Below, piece after piece: positions 1 to 7,804 of a DNA stretch of 64,000 nt. Made by a program: the position numbers and the translations under genes. Position 1 is the stretch's first letter, and the number at the start of each line of letters is the position of its first letter. Source of the DNA: Planctomycetota bacterium (GTDB lineage: Bacteria; Planctomycetota; Planctomycetia; Planctomycetales; Planctomycetaceae). Under the pieces are notes generated by a model. The model was given only the letters and a program-made list of their open reading frames with translations, did no database searches and was not told where the DNA came from. Where the stretch lies: contig JAFEBS010000004.1 in the NCBI GenBank assembly GCA_018242525.1, positions 70,870 through 134,869 on the forward strand, given 5' to 3'.

Positions 1-429
1 GGCTTCCAGTCGAGTCGCCAGGGACCCGTTTTCCAGATATTCCATGACGTAGTACGGGGGATCGTGATCCCAGCCGACCGCCAGCAATCCGACAATGCTG
101 CGCGACGTATAAAGCACGGCCAGCTTTTCGACTTCACGACCCAGCAGCGACCAGTCGACGCCCCGCCGATGCGTGTAGAATTTGATGGCCACATGCTTGC
201 CCGTGTTTTGTTCGCGAGCCAGCCAGACCGATCCGTATTTGCCTTCGCCGATCGGTTTCAGGATGCGGTAACCAGGAACAGCGGCCGGAGGGGCCCCCGC
301 CAGCGCACTTTGACCCCGCGCCCTCTCGACCGAGTCGGCATCCTGGATCAACGTGTCATCGACCCAGTTCTCATTTGAAGGTACGGGCGATGTCTCTCGC
401 GCAGTTGGCACAGCAGTCGATTCCCCCAC
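1..429 (-). CDS. Ser/Thr protein kinase, N-terminal part (cut by window edge)
   Basis: The minus strand reads an open frame into the window edge that encodes the start of a eukaryotic-type Ser/Thr kinase. The Gly-rich loop GEGKYGSVWLA is followed by the ATP-binding lysine in VAIK and a hinge-like YYVMEYLENGSL, so the N-lobe is essentially complete. The C-lobe with the catalytic loop lies outside. The kinase fold begins about 45 residues after the first possible start. No ATG lies in frame after the upstream stop; the first candidate is a GTG at 429 without a clear Shine-Dalgarno site, so the start is uncertain. An upstream frameshift or a further GTG is possible. The substrate is unknown. Planctomycetes carry many such kinases, often with membrane or sensor domains at the C-terminus. 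Confidence 0.8.
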   Translation of the reverse strand, partial: MGESTAVPTARETSPVPSNENWVDDTLIQDADSVERARGQSALAGAPPAAVPGYRILKPIGEGKYGSVWLAREQNTGKHVAIKFYTHRRGVDWSLLGREVEKLAVLYTSRSIVGLLAVGWDHDPPYYVMEYLENGSLATRLEA

Positions 430-553
430 CAGGAATGATCAACGACGGAACATGGATCGTAGATCTGGTCCACCACTGTACGGAGGCGCGATGTGAATTG
501 TCGACTGAATCCGGCGACCCGCCCCAGGTGTCACGCTCAAACCTACTTTCATT

Positions 554-711
554 GTGAGCCGCAAGGCGCCGCGGGTGTATTCCCCGCTTTTGTGAGCCGC
601 AAGGCGCTAGCCGCGGGTGCATTCTCCGTTTTTTGTGAGCCGCACGGCACTAGCCGCGGGTGTATTCTCACTCGTACCCGAAGAACCCGCGGCTAGCGCC
701 GTGCCGCTCAC
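554..711. repeat. Tandem plus inverted GC-rich palindromic repeats
   Basis: Three direct copies of a unit beginning GTGAGCCGCAAGGCG and ending GCGGGTGTATTC start at 554, 592 and 635. A fourth copy lies inverted at 685-711. Copies 3 and 4 (635-661 and 685-711) pair over 27 bases with about two mismatches and can form a strong hairpin. The region sits between the divergent kinase and radical SAM genes. It resembles dispersed REP-like elements rather than a CRISPR, because the spacers are only about 10 bases. Confidence 0.8.
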
Positions 712-863
712 GTACTGGCTCATCTATGAATCGCCAAGAAGCCTGTTTGCCTCGACTTGATTCGGCGAGCCGGTTGTTCCATGTACTCGGACGGCAAATC
801 GGGTAAACTGAAATCCGCGATCGTAGGATCGAGTTGCCGACTTTTGATTCAGGAACCCGCCCG

Positions 864-2093
864 ATGTATCTCCGCATGGCTAAACGGCTGCTGGTCGAAA
901 CCGACAAACGTCTGCTGTGGAAGCTGGCGTACAACTTCGGCTTCAAAGGGATGCTGTCGGTCGAGCGGTTCAAACGCCGGATGAAGCGCGGCGAATTCTT
1001 TCCGCCGTTCCTGTACATCTCGGTCATCAATAGCTGCAACCTGCGATGCCAGGGGTGCTGGGTCGACGTTGCCGCCAAGCAACAGGTGATCGACCTGGAA
1101 TCGATGAACCGGCTGATCAAGGAGGCCAAGGAGGCGGGAAACAGCTTTTTCGGGATCGTCGGCGGCGAGCCGTTCATGCATCCTCAACTGCTGGAAATCC
1201 TGGCGGCGCACCCGGATTGCTACTTCCAGGTCTTCACCAACGGGCATTTCATCACTCCTGAAGTGGCAGAGGAACTGCGGCGACTGGGCAATGTCACTCC
1301 GCTGATCAGTGTCGAAGGAACAGAAATCATCAGCGATGAACGTCGCGGCCGGATGAACGTCCTGTCCAAGACCATGGAAGGCCTGCAGAACTGCCTGGAC
1401 CACAAGGTCATTACCGGAGTCTGTACCAGCGTCTGCCAGACCAATCTCGATGACCTCGTCAACGAAGCCTGGCTGGATCGGCTGATCGAAATGGGTGTCA
1501 TGTACGCCTGGTTCCACGTCTATCGCCCGATGGGCCCCAATCCGCAACCCGAAATGTCACTCAGCCGCGAACAGCAACTGCGGATCCGCAAATTCGTGGT
1601 CGACATGCGCGTCAAGAAGCCGATCGGCATCATCGACGCCTACTATGATGGCGAAGGCAAGGCACTTTGCCCGGCCGCCTCGGGGTTGACGCACCATATC
1701 AATCCGTGGGGTGGGATCGAGCCCTGCCCGATCATCCAGTTTGCCAAAGAGTCGATTTACGATCAGCGGCACATCAAGGAAGTCATCGGACAGTCTGAGT
1801 TCCTGAAGGATTTTCGGCAGTTGGCCGCCAAGTCCACGCGCGGCTGCATCGTCCTGGAGCGGCCGGATCTGCTGCACGAACTGGTTGTGCTGCACAACGC
1901 AGAAGACCAGACCGCCCGCAAGACGGCGGTGGCTGAACTGCTGGCGATGGAATCACGACCGTCTCAATACGGCCCCGGCCAGGAAATCCCCGAACGAAGC
2001 TGGGCCTATCGACTCGCCAAACGCTACTGGTTCAATGATTTCGGTGCCTACAATGCACTCGACGCCGCAATCCAGCAACCTGTTCATGCGTAA
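864..2093 (+). CDS. Radical SAM protein with SPASM-like C-terminal cysteines
   Basis: A 409-residue radical SAM enzyme. The CxxxCxxC cluster motif (CNLRCQGC) lies at residues 58-65 and would bind the [4Fe-4S] cluster that cleaves S-adenosylmethionine. It is followed by the SAM-binding GGEP-type motif (VGGEPF). Further cysteines in the C-terminal half (CPAASG and EPCP) suggest an auxiliary cluster. I chose the ATG at 864 because AGGAA lies about 8 bases upstream; an upstream in-frame TTG lacks this. The architecture recalls HpnH-like and SPASM enzymes, but the substrate cannot be told from sequence. The gene stands alone, convergent to queE, with a terminator hairpin directly after its stop. 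Confidence 0.85.
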   Translation: MYLRMAKRLLVETDKRLLWKLAYNFGFKGMLSVERFKRRMKRGEFFPPFLYISVINSCNLRCQGCWVDVAAKQQVIDLESMNRLIKEAKEAGNSFFGIVGGEPFMHPQLLEILAAHPDCYFQVFTNGHFITPEVAEELRRLGNVTPLISVEGTEIISDERRGRMNVLSKTMEGLQNCLDHKVITGVCTSVCQTNLDDLVNEAWLDRLIEMGVMYAWFHVYRPMGPNPQPEMSLSREQQLRIRKFVVDMRVKKPIGIIDAYYDGEGKALCPAASGLTHHINPWGGIEPCPIIQFAKESIYDQRHIKEVIGQSEFLKDFRQLAAKSTRGCIVLERPDLLHELVVLHNAEDQTARKTAVAELLAMESRPSQYGPGQEIPERSWAYRLAKRYWFNDFGAYNALDAAIQQPVHA

Positions 2094-2140
2094 GCCGACG
2101 CGATGAAATCCCCACGGGGTGTTCTGCCGCGTCGGCTTTG
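2094..2140 (+). terminator. Probable intrinsic terminator after radical SAM gene
   Basis: The arms GCCGACGCG (2094-2102) and CGCGTCGGC (2128-2136) form a perfect 9-bp stem enclosing a smaller CCCC/GGGG hairpin, and are followed by TTTG. The T tract is short, so termination strength is uncertain. The stem starts immediately after the TAA stop. Confidence 0.6.
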
Positions 2141-2272
2141 TGTTCGCCATGGCACGGCGGTCAAGATTTGCCTGCAGGGACTTCAGGGCAGCGGTCAACG
2201 ACATCCACGGACGGTGAAGAGCAGCCGATCCCGACACCAATTTCTCCGAAGGAGAGATTGCCAGGGTCACGT

Positions 2273-2953
2273 CTACGTGCCGCGAACGTGACCAAACAGC
2301 TCGATATGTTGACGGGGAGATAATCGAAAACCGAGAGCGGCCGCAGCGGGTGCCAGCCATTCGGCGCGGGCCGTCAGGTCCCCGGCGGTGACACCCTGTG
2401 GCATGAGCCAGACCTGGTCGGCTGCAATCTCGGAAAACTCCCGCAGATACTCCTGAACTTCGTCCAGGTCGGACGGTTGGTCGATGACGAATTTGAACTG
2501 ACAACGGAACCTGGCGATCAATTCCCGAATGACACTCGGACGTCGTCGATCTCGTTCGTGTCGGTTTTGCCAGCGTCCGGCTTCGTGCGGTGAGGAGTTC
2601 GACATCTTGGGACTGATCGACATCAGATCCGCGTCCACGGGGCGGAACACAGTGCCTGCAGTCTCCACGGTGACCAGCCGTCCCGCATCCCGCAATGCCT
2701 GAGAAAACGGGACAATGGTTGCCTGGAGGAGCGGTTCCCCGCCGGTCAGGACGACATGCTGGCAGTCGAACTTCAAAACGTCCTGCAGAAGTTCACGCCA
2801 GTCACGCAGCATCCCTTCCGGCTGCCAGGACGTGTAGGGAGTATCACAAAACCAGCAGCGCAGGTTGCAGCCCGTGGTGCGGACGAAAACCGACGTGGTC
2901 CCGCAGAACTCGCCTTCTCCCTGGATCGACTGAAACAGTTCCGCAATTCGCAC
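2273..2953 (-). CDS. queE: 7-carboxy-7-deazaguanine synthase QueE
   Basis: A radical SAM enzyme of 226 residues, the usual QueE size. It would convert 6-carboxy-tetrahydropterin to 7-carboxy-7-deazaguanine, a precursor of queuosine and related modified bases. The N-terminal FQSIQGEGEFCG and the cluster motif CNLRCWFC (Cys29, 33, 36) are diagnostic, followed by TGGEPLLQ and ISPK. No in-frame ATG fits, so it starts with GTG at 2953. It lies just downstream of queC on the same strand with about 60 bases between them, forming a queCE pair. queD and folE are not in the window. Confidence 0.93.
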   Translation of the reverse strand: MRIAELFQSIQGEGEFCGTTSVFVRTTGCNLRCWFCDTPYTSWQPEGMLRDWRELLQDVLKFDCQHVVLTGGEPLLQATIVPFSQALRDAGRLVTVETAGTVFRPVDADLMSISPKMSNSSPHEAGRWQNRHERDRRRPSVIRELIARFRCQFKFVIDQPSDLDEVQEYLREFSEIAADQVWLMPQGVTAGDLTARAEWLAPAAAALGFRLSPRQHIELFGHVRGT

Positions 2954-3013
2954 TTCAACAAACTCGATTCTCTGACACCCGCCGCCAGTCTCGTTCCTGG
3001 TACCAGGACCGAT

Positions 3014-3718
3014 CTACCGGGAGGCATAGGGAGCGGGATCGATCAGATCCGCGTCCGCGAATCCCTTCAGTCGCAATTGACACGAATCGCAATGGCCGCA
3101 GGCGCGTCCCGTTGGGTCGGGGTCGTAACAACTGTGAGTCAGGCCGTAATCGACTCCCAATTTGACGCCGAGTCGTATGATCTCGGCCTTGCTGAGCGAA
3201 ATCAACGGCGCGTGGATGTTCCAGGCCGCCGTCCCTTCCACACCGGACTTCGTCGCCAGTCCAGCCAACTGCTGAAACGCCGTGATGAATTCCGGCCGAC
3301 AGTCGGGGTAGCCGCTGTAATCGACGGCATTCACTCCAATGAACAGGTCAGACGCTCCCAGGACTTCCGCCCAGCCGAGTGCCACCGACAGAAAAATCGT
3401 ATTGCGCGCCGGGACGTATGTGATCGGGATTCCGTCCGACATTTGCGCATCGCTGCGATCTTTCGGGACGGCGATCTCGTCAGTCAACGCCGATCCCCCA
3501 AACGCTCGCAGATCCAGCGGAACAACAATCTGGCGTTTGACACCGATGGCCGCGCACACACGGGAGGCCGCCTCCAATTCGAACCGATGTCGCTGACCGT
3601 AATCAAACGAAATCGCGTACAGTTCAAATCCCGTGGATTTGGCGATGGCAAGAATCGTGGCGGAATCAAGTCCGCCGCTCACGAGCACCACGGCAGGGCG
3701 TGGACTGTCTGAAGTCAT
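3014..3718 (-). CDS. queC: 7-cyano-7-deazaguanine synthase QueC
   Basis: A 234-residue ATP-dependent enzyme that would convert 7-carboxy-7-deazaguanine to preQ0. The PP-loop SGGLDSAT is at residues 14-21, followed by FDYGQRH and the substrate-pocket region YVPARN. A zinc site of four cysteines ([17 protein letters not shown]) lies near the C-terminus, as in the family. The ATG at 3718 is the first in frame. It is upstream of queE in the same operon. I saw no preQ1 riboswitch in the 170 bases upstream. Confidence 0.95.
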   Translation of the reverse strand: MTSDSPRPAVVLVSGGLDSATILAIAKSTGFELYAISFDYGQRHRFELEAASRVCAAIGVKRQIVVPLDLRAFGGSALTDEIAVPKDRSDAQMSDGIPITYVPARNTIFLSVALGWAEVLGASDLFIGVNAVDYSGYPDCRPEFITAFQQLAGLATKSGVEGTAAWNIHAPLISLSKAEIIRLGVKLGVDYGLTHSCYDPDPTGRACGHCDSCQLRLKGFADADLIDPAPYASR

Positions 3719-3888
3719 CTGTCAGGTCCGATACGATGCGAAACTCTTCACTGGGAAGGAAGGTAACAAGCCGTCGTACGGACTGTCGAGGGACTGGGGA
3801 CAGAACCAGGATCCGGGTGAACTGATCAAGAATACAGGCGCGGATTCTTTCATTCCCCGAACGGAATTCGCCATGGCAACTGAACCGA

Positions 3889-4839
3889 CTACCGGCGGAA
3901 TCCATAGTCTTCGTTTTGATGGTCGAAGTCGGCGGCGGTCAGGCTGCTGCGGAATTTCACGTCGGAATACGTGTAATGCTCGATCAAGGTCTCTTCGTCG
4001 ATTGTCTCGTCGTTCTGAGCAACGTCTTCGTTTGGCCAGCCGTAGTTCTTGATCAGCAGCGGGACGCCCCATTCCTTGTCGATCAGGGTGATCGACTTCC
4101 GGTATTCCCTTGAGCTGTCGCGATCCTTGTATTCAAGCACGAAACAGGCACAGGTGCGTTCGCCCACCAACTGGTCTTCCATGAGATGACAACCGGAGAA
4201 ATTCCGGAGCTTCAAGTCTTCGCTGTTGTAGTTGACAATCGACTCCGCCAGTTCCAGCAGTCCCGCCTTCGTCACGGGATAGCGGGCTTCCTTCATGGCC
4301 AGTGAGCTGTCCGGAGCCATCGAGATGGCGGGCAATTTGGATTTCCATCCCCCGGCTTTGACCAGCATCTGCCCATCGTTGACCCCGTCCACATACATGA
4401 CTTCACGACCGATGTCGTAATCATGCCATTTCAAGTAGACACTGAAGGGAGCATGCCGCACTTTGATCGACATGTTTTGCTCTTCCAGCATTTCGCCGCC
4501 GACCAATTCACGTTTCATGAATTGTGCGGTGTAATCCGGTGTGGACTTCAGAAGGGCGATCCCCTTTTTCAGCAACTCCACCTTTTGGGCGAGATTGCGA
4601 TCATGAATCTGTTCCGGAGTGAGTTGTTTGGCGGCTGCGTCCGCCTGCACGATGACTTTTTGAGCCGTCAGGTTCAAGGTGGTCTTCGTGACTGCCAGGC
4701 GGACGGTGTCTGCTCCCGCAGGCCGCGGCTGACACTCCAGATTCAGGAAGGCGATGGTGCCGAGGGCAATTGCCACGGCCGCACTGTTCGCCTTTTGCTG
4801 GGGGTTCAGAGACTTCACGCGGCGCAGCAGAAACCTCAT
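3889..4839 (-). CDS. DUF1571 family secreted protein
   Basis: A 316-residue exported protein. The N-terminus (MRFLLRRVKS, then a hydrophobic run around residues 20-35) looks like a signal peptide or anchor. The body matches the DUF1571 family common in planctomycetes, with regions such as YTAQFMKRE, VYLKW and EVMYV and an LEYKDRD stretch; function unknown. Folds of this kind resemble outer-membrane lipoprotein carriers, but this is inference. The start at 4839 is supported by AGGAG eight bases upstream; ten extra upstream codons are unlikely. It could be co-transcribed with queC, 170 bases downstream. Confidence 0.8.
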   Translation of the reverse strand: MRFLLRRVKSLNPQQKANSAAVAIALGTIAFLNLECQPRPAGADTVRLAVTKTTLNLTAQKVIVQADAAAKQLTPEQIHDRNLAQKVELLKKGIALLKSTPDYTAQFMKRELVGGEMLEEQNMSIKVRHAPFSVYLKWHDYDIGREVMYVDGVNDGQMLVKAGGWKSKLPAISMAPDSSLAMKEARYPVTKAGLLELAESIVNYNSEDLKLRNFSGCHLMEDQLVGERTCACFVLEYKDRDSSREYRKSITLIDKEWGVPLLIKNYGWPNEDVAQNDETIDEETLIEHYTYSDVKFRSSLTAADFDHQNEDYGFRR

Positions 4840-5357
4840 ACGGAACTCTCCTGAAACACCCAGGTACATGGGGTTGGACGAACTGGAAGACAGGAGCCGG
4901 GAATGCTTACAGAATGTGCGGCCGGCTTCGCGAGTGGCGATTCCAGCGATGTCTCAGCAGCATCAACCGACCAGATTTAAAGATCGGCCATCGTCCGCGA
5001 TCACTCTGAATGGATTGTCCCCCGTCGTCGCGATCGGCTTTTCTGGTCGCGGCAGACAAGGTTTGCGCGAGCCGCAAAGTCACCGTTCCTTGCCTGATGA
5101 ACTCATTGGCTCGGCTTCCAACCAGCCATTCTTTAATTCGACTGAAGTTTTTGCCGTCATGATCCAGGCAGGGTGGATCATGTAGGTGGCGGGGGAATTG
5201 TATTGAAAGCGGGCCCGGGCTTGTGGGGAATCGGATGCGCCAGACATCTGATCGAATCATTCGTCGGATGGGTATTCTCTGCAGGACTCGGTAGATTAAG
5301 TTCTTCTGGACTTTGACTGCCGACAATGACAGACGGGACTTTCAGACGAGGGACGCT
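4840..5357. other. Divergent intergenic region
   Basis: About 520 bases between two divergent genes for exported proteins. It presumably holds both promoters. I see no convincing gene, repeat or conserved site. Confidence 0.5.
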
Positions 5358-7016
5358 ATGTATCGGTTCGCGGGGTTGGTCGCTGGAATGTTGCTGCTGA
5401 CGCAGGCGGCGGCGGCGGAGACGCTGAAACCAGTGAAAGTCTTCATCCTGGCGGGGCAGTCCAATATGGAAGGGCAGGCCGTCGTCGATCTGGAGGGAAA
5501 GGACTACAACAACGGCAAAGGCACTTTGAAGTTCCTGCTGAATGATCCGAAGACGAGTTCAGTCGTCAAGCATCTGGCAAAGCCGGATGGCACCTGGGTG
5601 GTTCGAGATGACGTCTGGTGCCGGTACCAGCGGGAAAATGCCAAACTGCTGGCAGGTACGCTGGGGATCGGTTACAGCGTCTATGGCGATCCGCATCACT
5701 TTGGCCCGGAACTGCAGTTTGGACATGTGATCGGCGATCTGCTCGACAACCCCGTTCTGCTGATCAAGACTGCTTGGGGCGGCAAGAGCCTGTCTAAAGA
5801 CTTTCGTCCGCCCTCTTCGGGGGGCGAAGTTGGACCGTACTACACCCGCATGATTGCGGACGTCCGCGAAGCACTCGCAAATCTGAAGCAGGATTTTCCC
5901 GTGTTCGAAGGACGTGTCGCCGAGTTGGCCGGGTTTGTCTGGTACCACGGCTGGAATGATGGTGTCGATCCCAGGAACGCGGTTCCGGAATACGAGCAAA
6001 ACCTGGTCAACCTGATCCAGGATGTCCGGAAGGAATTCCAGTCCCCCAGGTTGCCGGTGGTGATCGGTGAAATCACCGGCCCGTGGGTCGAGGCGCCGGG
6101 AGAATGGAAGACTCTGCGCCAGGCTCAACGCCAGGCGGCCGAACGCCCGGAATTCAAAGGGACGGTTTTGTTTGTGGAAACGCACGAGTTTGTCCGTAAG
6201 CCGGAGGACTCACCCAATCCCACGCACGGACATCATGAATTCGGGAATGCGGAAACCTATTTCCTGGTCGGCGACGCTCTGGGGAAGGGAATGAAAGCCC
6301 TGTTAATGCCAGCCGCCCCGGCGACCGCACAGGCCGAGCCGCTTCCGCAGGCAACCTCCCGCACAAATCGCCAGTTGGAAGGCTGGACCGTGCGTGTGGA
6401 CGACCGGTTACTGGGGGATTCACCGCACGCGACCACCGGCACACAGGCACTACGTTTCCTCGAATCCAAGTTGTTTGAGATCAAGGCGGTCGTCCCGCCG
6501 CATCGAGTGCGGGATCTGCAGCAGTTCACGATCGTGCTGGACCTGAACTGTGGCAATCTGGGCGCGATGCAGTATCATCCCAGTGCCGGTTGGTTGAAGG
6601 CCAATGGATTTCCGGAAGAACTGGCCAGGTGCGTCCACTTGCCCCGTGCCGCAGATGTGGCGACACGGCGAAATATCAACGAGCAACCGTGGGTGATCCT
6701 GCACGAACTGGCTCATGCGTTCCACGATCAGAAGCTGGACTTCGACGAACCGCGGATCATGGCCGCGTACGAACAGTTCAAGAAGAGTGGCCACGGGGAC
6801 GCCGCACTGCTGTACAACGGCAAACGGGTCAAGCACTATGGACTGACCAATCAGAAGGAGTTCTTTGCCGAAATGACGGAATCCTACTTCGGCGTCAATG
6901 ATTTTTATCCGTTCAACCGGACCGAGCTTCAGCACGCGGAACCGGAACTGTTCCAGTTGCTGACCGAGATCTGGAGTCAGCCTGATAAGCGCGACCCGAC
7001 CAGCGCGAACAATTGA
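5358..7016 (+). CDS. Secreted SGNH/sialate O-acetylesterase-like protein fused to a zincin protease domain
   Basis: A 552-residue exported protein with two catalytic modules. A signal peptide (MYRFAGLVAGMLLLTQAAAA) leads into an SGNH/SASA-type esterase domain (about residues 22-320) with the nucleophile block FILAGQSNMEGQ, a GG block (TAWGGKSL), WYHGWND and a His-containing block (THGHHEFGNAET). After a short Pro/Ala linker, residues about 335-545 form a second domain with HELAH (His449, Glu450, His453) and a downstream EFFAEMTES (Glu501/Glu505), the pattern of a gluzincin-like metallopeptidase. I chose the ATG at 5358 for the signal peptide and the GAGGG upstream. It probably acts outside the cytoplasm on acetylated glycan and protein. 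The fusion is unusual. The RAYT gene begins 8 bases after the stop. Confidence 0.85.
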   Translation: MYRFAGLVAGMLLLTQAAAAETLKPVKVFILAGQSNMEGQAVVDLEGKDYNNGKGTLKFLLNDPKTSSVVKHLAKPDGTWVVRDDVWCRYQRENAKLLAGTLGIGYSVYGDPHHFGPELQFGHVIGDLLDNPVLLIKTAWGGKSLSKDFRPPSSGGEVGPYYTRMIADVREALANLKQDFPVFEGRVAELAGFVWYHGWNDGVDPRNAVPEYEQNLVNLIQDVRKEFQSPRLPVVIGEITGPWVEAPGEWKTLRQAQRQAAERPEFKGTVLFVETHEFVRKPEDSPNPTHGHHEFGNAETYFLVGDALGKGMKALLMPAAPATAQAEPLPQATSRTNRQLEGWTVRVDDRLLGDSPHATTGTQALRFLESKLFEIKAVVPPHRVRDLQQFTIVLDLNCGNLGAMQYHPSAGWLKANGFPEELARCVHLPRAADVATRRNINEQPWVILHELAHAFHDQKLDFDEPRIMAAYEQFKKSGHGDAALLYNGKRVKHYGLTNQKEFFAEMTESYFGVNDFYPFNRTELQHAEPELFQLLTEIWSQPDKRDPTSANN

Positions 7017-7024
7017 AGGTTCAC

Positions 7025-7717
7025 ATGCCACGTACAGTACGCCACGCGCCGGGGGGAATGATCTTCCACGTTCTCAATCGTGGAAATGCCCGCGATCTGA
7101 TTTTTGACAAGCAGGCGGATTACGCCGCCTTTGAAAAGGCCCTGGCGGAGACACAAGCCCACGTTTCCCTGCGTATTCTCAGCGATTGTCTGATGCGAAA
7201 CCATTGGCACCTGGTGCTGTGGCCATTGCAGGACGGCGACTTGGGTCGATTCATGCAGCGATTGCCGACGCCGCACGTGCGGCGTCGGCACCCGCATCGC
7301 CAGACGGTCGGCACCGGCCACCTGTATCAGGGAACATACAAATCGTTTCCAATCGAAGAAGGGGATCATCTTTACACGGTGCTGCGGTACGTGGAACGCA
7401 ATCCGGTGCGGCCGACGCTGGTGGATCGCGCCGAGAACTGGCAGTGGAGCAGTCTCTGGCGCTGGGAGCATCCTGCCGAGCACGCCGACCGGCCGACGCT
7501 CTGTCCGTGGCCAATCCCGCGCCCCGCGGATTGGATCGCGCGGGTGAATCGAACCTTGACGAAAAAGGAACTCGAAGCAGTCCGGGCCTCGGTGGTCCGC
7601 GGTCGCCCGTTTGGCTCAGAGGCCTGGCAGGAGAGCACCGCAAAGCAACTCGGATTGGAGTCGACGTTTCGCTCGCGTGGCCGACCGAGAAAGGCCACCG
7701 AAAACAACCGCGCGTGA
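7025..7717 (+). CDS. REP-associated tyrosine transposase (RAYT, Y1_Tnp family)
   Basis: A 230-residue single-domain HUH nuclease. The metal-binding His pair is in NHWHLVLWP and the catalytic Tyr is likely in LRYVERNP. The stretch GTGHLYQGTYKSFP is characteristic of RAYTs, single-copy domesticated relatives of IS200/IS605 transposases that act on REP hairpins. The ATG at 7025 has AAGG about six bases upstream; the in-frame TTG at 7013 is less likely. A perfect 28-bp palindrome at 7263-7290 lies inside the gene and encodes PTPHVRRRHP, where family members usually carry a different segment. The gene is downstream of the esterase gene and convergent to DUF1501. Confidence 0.92.
   Translation: MPRTVRHAPGGMIFHVLNRGNARDLIFDKQADYAAFEKALAETQAHVSLRILSDCLMRNHWHLVLWPLQDGDLGRFMQRLPTPHVRRRHPHRQTVGTGHLYQGTYKSFPIEEGDHLYTVLRYVERNPVRPTLVDRAENWQWSSLWRWEHPAEHADRPTLCPWPIPRPADWIARVNRTLTKKELEAVRASVVRGRPFGSEAWQESTAKQLGLESTFRSRGRPRKATENNRA
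7263..7290. repeat. Perfect 28-bp palindrome inside the RAYT gene
   Basis: TGCCGACGCCGCAC is followed directly by its exact reverse complement, GTGCGGCGTCGGCA. The two 14-base arms have no loop. It is translated in frame within the transposase. It may be a REP-like target site or a cruciform/RNA hairpin with a regulatory role. Confidence 0.95.
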
Positions 7718-7724
7718 ACATTCT

Positions 7725-7749
7725 CGGCGCGGGTCTCTCGACCCCGCCG
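7725..7749 (+). terminator. Hairpin between RAYT and convergent DUF1501 gene
   Basis: CGGCGCGGGTC and GACCCCGCCG pair around a TCTC loop with one bulge. It lies just after the RAYT stop. There is no T tract, so it may be a factor-assisted terminator or a REP-like hairpin next to the RAYT rather than an intrinsic terminator. Confidence 0.4.
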
Positions 7750-7804
7750 AAACGCCCGACCGAAGGTCTCCTCCCGCATCCTGACGGCGGCCAGTACCTG
7801 CAAG

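Noticed and set aside
554..711. Possible CRISPR array
   Set aside because: Only three direct copies, spacers of about 10 bases that are similar to each other, one inverted unit and no cas genes.
2756..3712. A 318-codon open frame covering queE and queC on the opposite strand
   Set aside because: It spans the boundary of two well supported genes and has no domain.
3719..3888. Possible preQ1 riboswitch upstream of queC
   Set aside because: No compact stem with an A-rich tail and downstream pairing was seen; the family structure could not be drawn.
4907..5326. A 139-codon minus-strand open frame between DUF1571 and the esterase
   Set aside because: Arg/His-rich composition, no ribosome site and no family resemblance; more likely promoter DNA.
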